A stretch of 64,000 bases of DNA from the NCBI GenBank assembly GCA_034509735.1, contig JACGWO010000006.1, positions 6,029,001 through 6,093,000 on the forward strand. Direction: 5' to 3'. Of this stretch, positions 23,430 to 36,600 are shown piece after piece. A model generated the notes under the pieces. That model ran no database searches, was not told the DNA's origin, and saw only the letters and a list, made by a program, of their open reading frames with translations. The position numbers and the translations under genes were made by a program. The stretch comes from Sesamum alatum. Taxonomy: Eukaryota; Streptophyta; Magnoliopsida; Lamiales; Pedaliaceae. The first letter of the stretch is position 1; each line of letters begins with the position of its first letter.

Positions 23430-25222
23430 ACTTGATCCAAAAATACTCAAATTTATTAGAAATAACGTGTTATAATTTAAGTCCACATGAAAACTGCATA
23501 AAGTATAAAAATTAAATAAAGCCTACTGAAAACTGAAAGAGTTCAAGAAAATGTTCGGACAATGGTCCCAAAGACAAAATCATTCCTGCCTGCAACTAGG
23601 CAGTCAATTCGCGACAAATGGCGGTGGTTAAAGGTTGTGTAACTTGGATTCCTCTCGAAAAGATGATATCATTCATAGGTAGGTCGTCCAGTAATTATTC
23701 CTGGATCAAAAGTATGACCCCTTGAAATTCTATGGTCAAATCACGAACTCAATTACTATATCTTGAATTCCCGTCCAAACGCTAATACATTCGTTTGTTT
23801 TACGCCACATATATTATTTTTTTTTGACAATTTTCGTTATAATTATCAGTTGCGGTAGATCAAAAATTATTACCAGTTATTAAAGATCATCTGTAATTGA
23901 CATACTTATTAGATTTGTAATATTATAACGAAGATATAATTGATTTTAATTAAACAATAAGGTTGACCTATGGTTGCATTTTTATATAACTCAAAGAATA
24001 TTTAAGATATATTTACTACTCATTTTGTTTAAAAACAACGTGCCAGCTAAACATATTTATTATGGCTTAATATTCCCTATTATTGGCAACTCATATTACT
24101 AATATATTTATTTGGTACAACTTAATTTAATATAAGGCACCAAGAAATTTGTTAAGCAATTAATTACTATAAATAAGCTCTTTTCGGCTAAATTAAATAA
24201 AAAAACTTATATAACTCATTTTCGGTATCTAATTAATTCCTCTCTTAGCTAAAATACGCGACCTAAGCTCGACCCACGATATATTATAAATTAAAGTTAT
24301 AAAGAATAATAAAAAATTCGACACGTGTCTGCATATGAGGATAGTTATTAATTGACAGGTCAATTAATCTCTTTTCGATTATAAAAAAAATATTTATAAA
24401 GTTATAAATATAAGGTGGACTTGAAATATTTTTATCTGTCTATATCTTATTTAATTTAAATAACAATAAACCATGATCTAAGACTTCGGCTGCTCCTATA
24501 GACACATGCCACGTAACGTTCGACGACCTAATCTTCTCGATTATTTTATAATCACGTCATTAAAATTTCATGATTAGTTAGCACAATGCCATATGAAATT
24601 ACCAATGATATCCAACCATGATCCTTTTTTTAATTTTTTAAAATAATAATGGGAGAGTCAATTATTACAAATTATGAGATAATATAAATAAAATTTTGCT
24701 AATCAAACTTCCAAGAAATGATGATAATATTAGAAAATGAATAGTCATAAGGTCTCATGCATGATAATATTAATTATTTTCTAAGATCTTTATAACATTG
24801 ATTATATTTTAAGTTAATGTCTCTTAAGGTAAACGATGTCTCATTAATTTCCTCATCTCTCGCTCTTTTCATCACTTTTATTATTATTATTATTATTATT
24901 TTTTATTCGAATAAAATGATAATAAATACTATTTTAGCTTTTCAAAAAAAAGTCAAATTTTATTACAAACGTACGTGAAAGTTACAACCAACATTTCCTC
25001 GAGTTTAAAAATATGTGTAGCGCAAAAATCTTTTAAAATTAAATAATGAGGCTCAAATTAATTACAAGCACTACAAAAAAAATTGAATTTATTTATTTTA
25101 TTCATTAATTTAATCACATCAAAAATTTAAATAACTCTAATTAGACCGATTCAAACCACATGGGTACTGGCAACAACTTAAGTGATTATCAACTTTTTAT
25201 TGAAAATAAACTAAATACATTC
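23430..25222. other. Intergenic, no gene recognised
   Basis: Mostly AT-rich. A GC-moderate patch at 23530-23800 was read in all frames without a recognisable protein. An ATT microsatellite lies at 24879-24901. Confidence 0.4.
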
Positions 25223-25403
25223 GGGAAATTCTAGCACTGACCTGGTTCGGTCAAACTTGAACCAATCATATAGCAAGTGCAATGCATTTATGATGTGATT
25301 GGTGTACAGTACAAAGAAATAGATTAATAACATAGCAAGTATATCACACATGCTATATGATTGATTTGGTTCGACCAAATTTGATTCGAACAAGAATTTT
25401 CCC
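25223..25403. mobile_element. Short inverted-repeat MITE (181 bp)
   Basis: Left arm GGGAAATTCTAGCAC...TTCGGTCAAACTTGAAC; the right arm is the near complement ending CAAGAATTTTCCC. Flanks aatacattc and aatacagta share six of nine bases. Related words (ccaatcatatgccaagtg) recur in the 3' flank of the PP2C gene at 29577-29790. Confidence 0.6.
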
Positions 25404-25475
25404 AATACAGTACTTTTAATTTACAAATTATACATTTCAACTACCTAATTAATTTCATTTAAGTCGAAAGTTATA

Positions 25476-25690
25476 AATTTCAACCCACAAACTTCAGCTT
25501 AAAATTGTACGTATTAAGCTTTTTTACCAAACTCTCAATTTTTTTTTATGTTTCACTTTTGTTTTCAAATACTCCCAACTTTTCAACCCACAAACTTCTG
25601 CAGCTTAAAATTGTACGTATTAAGCTTTTTTACCGAACTCTCAATTTTTTTTTATGTTTCACTTTTGTTTTCAAATACTCCCAACTTTCG
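25476..25690. repeat. Two-copy tandem duplication, period about 106 bp
   Basis: A block from TTTCAACCCACAAACTTC through TCAAATACTCCCAACTTT is present twice in a row, with one 3-bp insertion (TGC) and one substitution. The two copies are nearly identical, so the duplication is recent. It lies about 1.2 kb upstream of the PP2C start codon. Confidence 0.9.
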
Positions 25691-25969
25691 AATGCAGATA
25701 AATTTTGGGCCCGTGTGTTAAATCTCATTATTATGTTTCCCATAATGCCCTCGACACATGTAAAAAATGTGGTAAAAGGGCATTATAGTCATTTCACATT
25801 ACAATGAGTGCTATGGTAGAAACTACCGTTGCAAGAAACAGTTGATAATCCAATCCCAAGTACTTTTTTACGCGTACACTTCACATTATGTGTCTCAGTA
25901 TCCGTCTTTGTTTTCATCTCCTCTCACCACATTAAAATCACGTCCGAACACAGCATCAAAGTATGGATT

Positions 25970-26857
25970 TTGATGCTTCCACGCTCTCACTCTCTCGATA
26001 TCTCAGCTCAAACCGTCGGAATCCCGTCATTTTCCGGCGACCCACGTCATCTTTCCGGCCAGTTCTTGGTTTCCCCGCGTGCTGACACCCCACTTTTCCC
26101 TCAACTTCTCGCCAAAATTTTCCTTTTGAGGTGTCCTCCTTAATCTTTTTTGGGTTGTGGGTTTTGGATTTTGGATCACAAGTTTCTAGTTTTGAGCGTG
26201 TGAAGATGGTTGTGAGAAATCATGTGTTTCTGTTTGATGTCTCTTTCGTTCACATGTTTCGTTTGTGGTACACTATCTATGAGAGTTCTTGGATTTTTCT
26301 TCTTCTTCTTTTATTTGAAGTAAAATCAGATTGTTCTTATATAATTTGATAATGGTGGGTTCTGGGAATATTTATTGTGAAGAGGAGAGAAAAGAGTTAT
26401 ACCTTTTTAATTCATGTTAGATTGTCTTGGCATAGTTGTTTGGGTTGAAAAAAGTAATCAAGAATATTCCGGGCCGGTTTGTTTTGATGTCTGATAGTTT
26501 GATCATCTTCTGACAGTTCTGAATCATCAACTATGGTGAATTACTTGTGATGTTGGAATTCCATGTAAGATTGTGAAGATTCTCTACTTTTCTTCACAGT
26601 TAAAAAATGTTTCTTTTAATCCATTCTAGATTCATCCCTTTCTTGTGGGCTTTTTGAATTCTTTACATTCTTAGCTTTCTGAGTCAGATCACATCTTTTC
26701 TCAGCTTGGTATTATCCTATTCTGCATGCGCTTCATGTTATCGTGTACCGTTGGAGCATATATAGAGTGCTAATGAAGAGGGATTTGTGTGTGTTTTTGT
26801 GATTTTGAGTATGAACTTTTGCTTTTGTAGGATATAAATTAGTGGAGGTGGTGAGCT
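25970..26857 (+). promoter_or_regulatory. PP2C 5' untranslated region with intron
   Basis: From about 25970 the DNA turns pyrimidine- and GC-richer, with the look of a plant 5'-UTR. An intron acceptor ending TTTTGCTTTTGTAG is at 26830, followed by 27 bp of leader before the ATG. The donor is not certain, with candidates between 26130 and 26215. The transcription start and TATA box were not identified. Confidence 0.55.
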
Positions 26858-29494
26858 ATGGGGCATTTCTCTTCAATGTTCAATGGCCTGGCACGGTCAT
26901 TTTCGATCAGGAGAACGAAGAATTCGAGGAGGGATTGTGGGAGTTGTGATGGAAGGGAGGCTGTCGAAGCTATGGCAAAGGACGCGAAGAGGAACGACTT
27001 GATATTGAGGACCTCAGGCATTGTTAATGCCGATGGGACCAATAATTTGGCTTCTGTCTTCTCAAAGAGAGGAGAGAAAGGTGTGAACCAAGATTGCTGC
27101 ATTGTTTGGGAGGTATACTTGCATAAGTTTGGATCTCTATTACTTGTTGTTTGTGTTTATGATGTTTTTGCATTCGAGACGTGTTCGTATAAGATGAAAA
27201 TTTGGCCTTCATTTTTGATCTTTTTCATTGATTGATGTACTCTTTGATTGTGTGATTCTTAGGAGTTTGGATGCCAAGAAGACATGATATTCTGTGGGAT
27301 ATTTGACGGGCACGGTCCTTGGGGACATTTCGTGGCAAAGAGTGTTAGGGAGTCAATGCCATCATCTCTTCTCTGCAATTGGCAAGAGACACTTGTTGAA
27401 GCTTCAGTTGATCCTGATTTTGATTTGGAATCGGATAAAAAGCTTCACAGATTCAATATATGGAAGCATTCCTATTTGAAGACCTGTGCTGCCGTTGATC
27501 AGGAACTGGAACAGCACCGTAAAATCGATGCGTTCCACAGCGGAACCACTGCCTTGACAATTGTTAGGCAGGTAAATAAGGTTTCTTACTCTATCATTTG
27601 AAATCAATACATTCTAATCCTTAGCACTGCAATCTGTTCTCCACTTGTTGTAATATTGACTCGGTAAAGGCTATTCGACGTCTTTGGTAAACGCATTTAG
27701 ATGTTTGGTGAAACTTCCTCCTACCGATAGGTTATCAAGGACCATATTTCAAATCAGGCTTGCTAGTCCTAGGACACCAATCGATAGTTTCCACAAAGTA
27801 TTGGACTTTTAAAGAGCATGCGTCTTATTATTCTTAGTGGATGCATTTGTGGGTCATTCGGACTTCGTCGTGCTGCATTTCAAGATAATCTTTAAGGGAT
27901 AATTGCATTGTCCTCCTCTGAGGTTTGGTGTAGTTACATGTAGACCTCCTGTGATTTGAAAAATTACATCTAGCACCCCTGAGGCGTGTTTTCGTCTAAC
28001 AAATAGATTCATTCGTTAGTCAAAGTTCGTATGGTAATATTGGCAGATAGATCCGTATTTCACTAATTTATCCTTTGTCGAAGTTACGGACGTCAAGGAC
28101 TTTCCAAAAGTTCATATTTCAAGCACCAATAAGACTTCTAAAGCATTTGTAGTCTCTGTTTTTAAGTTTGCTTATTGTTCAACAAGGAAATCTGTTGCAG
28201 TTTTATATGGTACGATCGACTCCAGACGAGTTGAAAGGCATGTATATCTTCAGTGGTTGAAAAACGTCTTTATATGTGTGCCGTGGTCCTCAAAAAGTCG
28301 GTCGGTTCATCAGATTCTTGGTTGTGTATCATTTCAAAAGGGGACCATTTCTGTGAGAAAGTTTATCTTTAGTCAATTTATTTCCGGTTCCATGTGCAAT
28401 TATTTATCCGACTTTTTCTCAAGAATGCCGTAGAATTAACTTGACGTTTAGATATTTTGCTCTCGTGATGTGATCGTCCTTACTTGTCGAGCTTCAACAA
28501 CGTCTAGTTTCAAAAATGGCTGGAAACGTTTTGGGAATTCTATTTTCTTTTTCAGCCTGCAACTTGTCATTCTTAATCAAACAGTTCTAATCTTTCTTTC
28601 TGGGGATATTTGCTCATGCATGAAGTTAAGCAGTTCTATTGATATCACTTTCTTTGCTTTTTCTCCGAAACGTTTTGATGTTCTTCCAGGGAGATATTAT
28701 TTTCTTAGCAAATGTTGGAGACTCCCGTGCTGTACTAGGCACGACTTCCGATAACGGAAACTTGGTAGCGTTGCAGCTCACCATCGACTTCAAGCCCAAT
28801 CTGCCTCGTTAGTCTCTCTCCCTCTCTGTTTCTGTGCATGTTCGTCTGTTGGACATTTTATTCCGCGTATATGCATATATATTTCTCTTTCTCTGTGAAT
28901 TGATTTTGTTACAATGTGTCTACAGAGGAGGCCGAGCGGATAATTCAGTGCAACGGGCGAGTCTATTGTCTGCACGACGAACCGGGGGTTCACAGAGTGT
29001 GGCTGCCGCATGAGGAATCTCCCGGACTAGCAATGTCAAGAGCTTTCGGAGATTACTGTGTAAAGGATTTCGGACTTATTTCTGTGCCTGAAGTGACACA
29101 GAGACACATAACGAGTAAAGACCAATTCGTCGTTCTGGCAACAGACGGGGTACGTATAAATCTTCAACTCATATCGCCTTTTAGCCCGAAAACATAGATC
29201 AACACAGACGTTTATCCTATCGCTCGACTGAACTCCCACCCCTGAAAATGCTAATAATCTGAAAAATTCTTTGGTTTTGTGAAGGTTTGGGATGTTATAT
29301 CGAATCAAGAAGCAGTTCAGATCGTATCGACGACCCCCAACCGGGCCAAGTCCGCTAAGCGGCTGGTGGAGAGCGCCGCTCGTGCATGGAGACGGAAGAG
29401 AAAGGGGATAGCTATGGATGATATATCAGCAATCGTACTCTTTTTTCATTCATGCGACCAAATCAATCCTTGTACAACATCTGCATTGAAGTAA
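26858..29494 (+). CDS. EGR: Clade E (EGR-type) protein phosphatase 2C
   Basis: Mg2+/Mn2+-dependent Ser/Thr phosphatase. Five coding exons: 26858-27112, 27263-27571, 28690-28807, 28926-29149 and 29285-29494. All junctions are GT/AG and in frame, giving 371 residues, the usual length for this subgroup. Seen in order: RGEKGVNQD (about 72-80), DGHGPWGHFVAK (metal-binding Asp/Gly), SGTTA, GDSRAVL, DFKPNLP, RVWLPHE...GLAMSRAFGDY, SVPEV, LATDGVWDVIS and MDDISAIVLF. The PP2C metal-binding aspartates are present. The start MGHFSSMFNGLARSF is highly characteristic of Arabidopsis EGR1-3 and fits N-myristoylation (Gly2, Ser6). In Arabidopsis these enzymes restrain growth under drought and dampen OST1 signalling in the cold, at the plasma membrane; the role here is inferred. 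The 1.1-kb second intron holds a MITE fragment. Subgroup assignment is by memory of family sequences. Confidence 0.93.
27897..28080. repeat. MITE fragment in PP2C intron 2
   Basis: Starts GGGATAATTGCATTGTCCTC and continues with the left half of the 1426-1958 type (CTAACAAATAGATTCATTC). The right terminus is missing. It lies between exons 2 and 3, well away from the splice sites. Confidence 0.6.
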
Positions 29495-29569
29495 CAATCT
29501 CAGACAGATGAATGAATGAACGAATACTTGTGATGATCAGCTGTTCTCTCCTTCTCCCTCTCTCTGTGA

Positions 29570-29770
29570 GGAAAATTCTAACCCGTTTAAGAAAAGTGAT
29601 CAATCATATAATAAATGTATCATATTCAAGTTCAGTTCTAAGTTCTAATCCATTTAAGAGAAGTGACCACTCATATGACAAGTATATCATATTTAAGTTC
29701 AGTTCTAATCCATTTAAAAAAAAGTGACCAATCATATGCCAAGTGTATTATATTTAAGTTTGATCTGATT
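29570..29770. repeat. Three diverged direct repeats, about 60-67 bp
   Basis: The word series TTCTAA(C/T)CC(A/G)TTTAA-GAAGTGA-CCAATCATAT recurs at about 29576, 29643 and 29703. The repeats begin 80 bp past the PP2C stop, so they may be in its 3'-UTR. They resemble the arm of the MITE at 25223-25403. Confidence 0.65.
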
Positions 29771-30175
29771 TGAGTAAGAATTATCCAGGAAGATCAGAGT
29801 GAATGAGCACGACACTTTGTGAAATTTGTGTACATTGAAAGTTTCACACAAGATTTATTTCCACCTATTCTAGAACTTAGAATTATTTCTTACTCCAGTC
29901 GCGGTATTTTTATTTCAAATCATATTATAATTTTTGTTTTATTTATATATATGTACACTAACTCGTACAAAATCTTTCTTTACATAAAATAGATGAAATA
30001 ATTTCTATATACGCGGTTTGTATATAGTAAATGAGACAGAATATGCAATAGGATTTAAAAATAATATTATTTCATTTAATATATATGTACACGTCGATGT
30101 GTATAAATATTTTTTCTTGTTTGAATAAAATAGATTATATAATCTTTCTATACATAATGGCGTATATATATTAAA

Positions 30176-30640
30176 GGGATAATTATATTGTTTCCCTGAG
30201 CTTTGGTGTAATTACATGTAGACTTCCTGTGGTTTGAAAAATTACATATAATCCACCTAATATTTGTGTCTGTCCAACAAACGGATCCATACATCAGTCA
30301 AAATTCAGAGATTTGTTGATACCATCGATTGATTTATTATTGACTTATTACAGGTCAAACAAATCTTTTCTCATCAAATTACTCTTACACAAGAGTGAAG
30401 ATATACCTACTCATATGCAGTAGCGCGTATGAAGATCTATAAGGGTAGATTGATTAAAAAAGATTTGTATCACCTGCAATAAATCAGTATCAAGTCAATT
30501 AAGAGTAAATATGGATTTTCATTCTATTTTTCTGTTAATATTGAAAAATTCAGTAATTGGTATTAAACGTAATTTTCTAAACTACAAAAAAATTACGTGT
30601 AATTATATCAAATTTCAAAAGAAATCACTATAATTTTCAC
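30176..30640. mobile_element. MULE-type MITE (465 bp)
   Basis: Begins GGGATAATTATATTGTTTCC and ends TCACTATAATTTTCAC. It is flanked by perfect 9-bp duplications tatattaaa (30167-30175 and 30641-30649). Interior order is as in 1426-1958, with an inverted pair around 30355-30475. Non-coding. Confidence 0.8.
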
Positions 30641-30756
30641 TATATTAAATAGGATAGATTATGTGAAAACAAGATACAATCTGTCTCCTACTACCTAGAA
30701 AATGTTCTATCAGGAGTCGCATGGATTCTAAATTCTAGAAAAGTAAATTATATTTA

Positions 30757-31249
30757 GGTTAATTATATTTAGACCCCTTTTGAAAATACAAAATTATACT
30801 TTCTTCCAAAAAAGTTTTAAAATTACACTTACGCCCCTTCTGAAAAATCTCGGTTTACACCTGATCACTTTCGTTAGAGTTTGGATGGAAAATGTTTACA
30901 TCAACAAAAAGAATTACATAAATTTCATTGCCCTCATTTAACATTTTTATGCATATTTTCGTACTTATAAGTGCATGAATGTAATGTATATATAGAGAGT
31001 GAGTTAACATTATCACATTTTTCCCTTTATAAGTATAAAATTATTACATGTGAATATTAAATGAGGGGTAAAATTAAAAATTTATGTAATTATTCTTGCT
31101 AAGGTCAGAATTTTTTCCTCAAAATCCTAATAAAAGGGAGTCAGGTGTAAATAGTAAATTTTCAGAAGGGGTGTAAATATAATTTTGAAACGTCATTGGA
31201 AAAAAATATAATTTCATATTTTTTAGAGGGGTGTAAATATGATTAACCC
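30757..31249. mobile_element. MULE-type MITE (493 bp)
   Basis: Begins GGTTAATTATATTTAGACCC and ends GGTGTAAATATGATTAACCC. The duplications carry one mismatch (ttatattta 30748-30756, ttacattta 31250-31258). Same subtype as 7183-7680. Confidence 0.8.
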
Positions 31250-31758
31250 TTACATTTATTATGTTTTTATTCTTTCTACGTACTCTCCAGAAACTACACA
31301 TCCAGACATAATATTAATTGCAAATCTTATCATATCTCTAAATCTATTTTCCTTGCTTTTTTTTTTTTTCTTTTCTTCCTTTGAGAATAATGTTTTAGAA
31401 CAGATAACATAGATGTCATCAAGTGGCTTACAGAAGCTTCTCAAAGGCCAATAGCCATCCGGAGTTTGAAGTCAGCATCCATTAGAAAAAGATTTACTAT
31501 TACCTACATTTAACAGCTGCAGATCAGAAGTACGTGGTAAATAATTATTATTAATTATAATTAATAAAATTAATGTAAAAAACTTAGCTTATTCATCATA
31601 GCAAAATTAGTATCCATGGCTAAGAGCCATGACACTATGATAAATATTTTAGTCACTCTTACAAAAATCACAACCATCAATCGCTGCATGACGTGATTAA
31701 TGATTATTTGCTTATTACTATTTATTTTTAACTATGACAATTAGTTGATTAAATATTA

Positions 31759-32111
31759 GGGAGAATTACAATAACCTCCCATGAGGTTTGTTATAATTAT
31801 GAATACCCCCTCATTATTCAAAAATTACAAATATCCCTCTAAAGTTTGTTACCGTCTAATTTGGGATCAACATTTATACAAGTACAAAAGTATTATTAAG
31901 GTATTTTTTTGTCAACAAATTATACGAAATGTTAAATGAGTGGTTAGATTGAAAGTTTATGTAAATATTTTATTGACGCCACCATTTTTCCTCCAAACAT
32001 AAGGGGTACAGTTGTAAACGGAGAATTTTCAGAGGGGGTGTAAGTGTTTCGGATTTTTTGAAAAGAAAATATAATATTGTTTTTTAGAGGGGGTTTAAGT
32101 GTAATTAAGCC
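31759..32111. repeat. Chimeric MITE remnant
   Basis: The left terminus GGGAGAATTACAATAACCTC is of the 6037-6462 type. The right terminus AAGTGTAATTAAGCC is of the 7183-7680 type. It is best read as one element inserted into another and then deleted across the junction. Confidence 0.5.
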
Positions 32112-32500
32112 ATTAAAATATAAAGTAAAAGATAAAGAATAGTAATAGTTAACCTTGAGGATTAACAACCACCTTTAATGACGTTAAAAATTTTAATTTC
32201 TTGGAGATTTCAATCCTCAAAGCTATATACTGTAGCAATCTTAATTTTATGTTCTTCATACATTTTATATTTGTTGAAGATGTCTAAGACTACATGAAAT
32301 TTTAAATGTGTCGATTTCGAATTTTATTTTGCTTTGAATCTTTTCTTGAAACTTTCTTCATTAGCATCACATTTTTACAAGTAACTAAAATGCATCACAA
32401 GCATTGCACTAAGAACCTGAGTTTATTAGATATTTGTTCCTTGGATTTTAAATTAAGTATATAAATGTTTTTTCATAATAAAAATAAAACTATCTATCTA

Positions 32501-32730
32501 TCTACACTATTTATTAAGTGAGAGGGTATCAAATTAATCAAGTTTGGTTGGCAAAACATGTACGACTAAAATGCCATTAAATATATTTACTTTTTTTTTT
32601 TGTTTTGCACATATGAAATTAAAATATTTTAGTAGTTTCCATGAATTTCATTTTATTTCATTGAATTAAACAAATATAATCAAAATCTTTTAATTTATAC
32701 ACACACGTTGAACGTGCTGGCGGATGCTAG
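32501..32730 (+). mobile_element. Small non-autonomous Helitron (230 bp)
   Basis: The 5' end TCTACACTATTTATTAAGTG and the 3' end GGCGGATGCTAG follow a hairpin CACG-TTGAA-CGTG. It lies between host A (32500) and T (32731), the A^T target, and has no target duplication. No coding sequence. Confidence 0.75.
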
Positions 32731-33669
32731 TAGTACAAATATAGATTTGCAAACTAAACCACGTAACTTTCTCTTTTAAAAAAATATCAATATATTTGTC
32801 TATGATATTTTATTCTCATTCTCAATAGTTTGTCTGTCAAAAATAAGAAAGACAACTAAAGAGTAGTAGCCAAAAAAGCTTAAGGTGGATAGGAAGGGAT
32901 AGTCGAAAGTTGAAGAAAAATAAATGGGGAAAAAATGTGCCTTTCTTTACGAAAAGAATATGTGCAGCATTAGACAATTTAGCAACCATTTTTTGGATGG
33001 AAAAAGAAAGATATGATCTGCATTGTAACCTAAGATTTCAAATTCCCAATAACAAATTCATCAAACTTGTTTAGATAATTCAATACTGCAAGAAATTGCA
33101 AGTTTGAATTATATTTTGTAACATGACGATAGAGTTCAAATTCTTTTAATATAAAACCATTTAAAAAATCTTTTCTCCAAATCTTTTTCTCAAATTCAAA
33201 TCATTCCACACAAACAGAGCCATCTTCACAATGTCATGAATGCATTACAATAGAAAAAGGCACTGCACTTTTTAAACAAGCAATAACTCTAATCCCTTCC
33301 TGAGCAAAAAAGTCACAATCACCAATACGAATTTCTATGTATAATTCCCATCATAGTTATGATTTTGTCCTAAGAGCGCAAACTTCCTCCAGGTCATCTC
33401 ATAAGAATAACCATAACAAAGTAACTCTGCAATAGAAAATGATTTATATATAAACTGATTGGATCAATATCATCATATTTACAATATTTCTTTATCTATT
33501 TTACCCAGGAGAAATTATATTGAACCTGTGACATTTCATGTCTGTTAATTTATTCCCCATGCAACAACCATATGATACATCCCTCCTATCGCTTACGACT
33601 TCCTAGAGACACTTGTATAAATAGATACTAGCTATCTTTTATCAATTGAAACCGTCTTCATTTGTATGT
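32731..33669. other. Intergenic DNA downstream of the PLD gene
   Basis: No further gene recognised. The part next to 33669 should include the PLD 3'-UTR and polyadenylation region (read on the - strand). No clear single poly(A) signal was chosen. Confidence 0.4.
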
Positions 33670-36600
33670 TCAGTGGAACACTTGAGGAGATGCATAAAAC
33701 TCACCCTCAATAAACATTGGTCTCAGGTCATCTTCTTGGCTCATGAACTCCAACGGAAACGAAACAAGGTGTCCTCTTACTGATTTTAGCTTCGTCATTG
33801 GCTCTGTAACTATGAGTTCCCCGTTTTGGTATAATTCAATTTTGTCAGGAGCCACTCCTAAGTCAATAGTTGTGTGCCGGAGTTTCTGTTTCCAATGGCT
33901 CATACTTTGTCTGAGTGTGGATCTGAAGTTAACAGTAACCAGTTGTGAATCGTGGAGGGGCAATAATGATACACGAAATAAGAAGATAGGTTGCAAGAGA
34001 GGCACCTGGATTTGATGGTGTCATTGGGGATGCAAGAGAAGACATCTTGGTAGATCTTTGTATTTGACTGTCAATGAAAAATCAACAATGCTTGTCAAAT
34101 GAAAAAGTTAAGGAGAAATTGATGTTTGCAACTACAAAACCCTCCCTCTTAATTTCGAAAATTACAAGTACCCCCCTCTGACCATCGGAATTTGGCCAAT
34201 TCTACCGTGATTTTGTGGAAAGACAAGTTTACCTTTACTAAGGTTTAATAGTTACATGAAAAAGCAGCAATGTCTTGTGAAATGGAAAAAGGTGCAAGTA
34301 ATAGGCACATTTCACGAAACTTAGAGATAAGGATCTTGGTTATGCCATGATATGAGCAAAAGATAACATCGATCACATTTAGCTATACACTGATAGTAGT
34401 GTGGAATAATAGAAAATTGAAAGAAGACTCAGCACAATTGGAAAACTAGAAACTGACTTCAGCTAATACTTACTACTAAATCAAGTGGATCTTCCCACAT
34501 TGTTTAAAGTTTCTTGGACAAAAAATATTATTACCCAAGGTGGATCGTTGTCCCCAATTTTCTTGCTAGTCGACTATCTTGATCGATGATAAGTACTTTA
34601 TTAGAAAATATTAAGACTCTTGAAATCTAACTGAATATTGGTTGTCATGGTTAACTTTTGTAAGTCTGAGAGTCCTTAAAGTTATCCGATAATCTTTATA
34701 GGGGTATAGGAAGTTATGTGCATTATCATACAAGGGGGTGATTGCAATATTTTTGGATGACCTCATCAAAATATTTGAGGATATTTTTGAATGTTCATAA
34801 AAATCTGGTGGGAACATCATCAGATCCAATCAGATAGACTACCAGGAGCAGGTGACTGTTTAGGCCGAAGATTAGAAACAGAGGTGGTCAAGGAAGGTTG
34901 CTATAATTTTCAAACTCAATGGCAAGTTTGTTTCATTAGCCAAATGGATACTGGGAAGTGGTGTATCTATCCCTATAAGAACTGGAAGGAGCCTAGCCTT
35001 GTCATAATTCTTAGATGCTAGATCATCCGATGTCTTTTAACAAACATCCTGCATTTGGACCTAAAAAGAGGACTTATAAACCAGTCAACTTATTGTCCAA
35101 AAATGATGCAAGCCATCATTCTAGAAAACTACCTACTCACAGAATAATTTGCATCTAATTTATGGTCAATAGCCAGATCCCATAAATGCAATGCCCCCAC
35201 GAAGTAATAGCACCATGACAGCCGTTCATGCTATCCGTGAAGGTTGGATTAGACTCCTACCAAATTTCAAAACTCCAGCTCCAACCGAAAAATACATGGA
35301 TAGTTTTGATACATTGTTGCACAAATTGATTTCCATTTCATTTTGTCTATTGTCCTTCGGTATTCAAGTCACTGAAGCCACGAATAAGTAAATCACAAAT
35401 GCTAATTACTTAAGAGGGTCACAATAAGCAATCAAATCAATTATCATAAAAGTATATTTTTATAAACAAATAGAAAGTGATAGACTGTGGACAAAGGTAG
35501 TATATAGCCTCTAACAATAACTCATGCTTAAGATTAGACATGTTACTTCTAATATATAACAGATGTGCATGTGTCTGTACATGAAATGTTTTACATAATT
35601 AAAATTTCAAGGGAATCATAAAACCCTACAAGTATGATACATATGTAGGTGCAACACAAGACACATGAACCAACCATGTAATCTTAAAAAAAAATTGTCA
35701 TACCTCGGCAATTTCTAACCAAAAGTCCTTGTATGTTGACTCAGCTATGGGGTCTTTTATTTGAGCGACCTGGAGTGCAGAGAAAACAATTTTTGCAACA
35801 AAATATTTTCATAGTCATATAAAAATGTTAAGAGATTAGAAACATATCCAAGAAAGACAGGACATGAGGTCCATGTGGTTGTGCAAAATTAGAGGTAGGT
35901 TCTTATAAGTACTGAGATGCCAACTTGAAGCTCTTAGTTCGGCATCTTCATCACAATTATGACTCTACTTACCTTTTCGGTGTGCAGACCAAGGTGCTCT
36001 GCCCATAAGGAAAGTCTAAGACTCAAAGCAAATTTGCCAGCCTCCCATGGCTTCCCGTTCATGGAGGAATCAACAAACTCTTTATCTTCTATCAGGACAG
36101 CAATCTGGAGAATATACATCAAAACATAAAATACCTGTTTTTCCTAGAGAGGAAAATTGATATGATATAATCATTTCATAGACACTAGGAACAAAAAGAT
36201 AATATCAAAAGATATGAAATGATGAAGCAAAGTCGAGTATAAGTGGAACTTCGCTCATATTCAACCAACTATATGTATACCCTGTATGTTGTTGATATCT
36301 AATAATGTCAATATGCATGTGTAGTTTTCGTATGTATGGTACATATCCATGTATTTTATGCCAAGGCTTTGACATTTCAAAGAAATTCCATTTTCAAGGA
36401 AGCATTTTATAAGTTATGATCGTTGGGCATTTTGGTGGATATGAGAAAGCAAAAGGCGAACATTAGCGTTAATTCCTATAACCTTTGGTTCTCTGAAAAA
36501 ATTATCCACTCAGGCTGCAGTATGCTAATGTTAAAACGAAACTATTGACATCAAGTATTAAGTTATATACGGAAAATGGCATGTAAATCATCAAACACAA

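Noticed and set aside
23530..23800. Possible gene relic in a GC-moderate patch
   Set aside because: Frames give only short fragments without a recognisable family.
25829..26143. 104-residue ORF upstream of PP2C
   Set aside because: Lies in the presumed promoter and 5'-UTR; no recognisable protein and no homologous exon in the EGR family.
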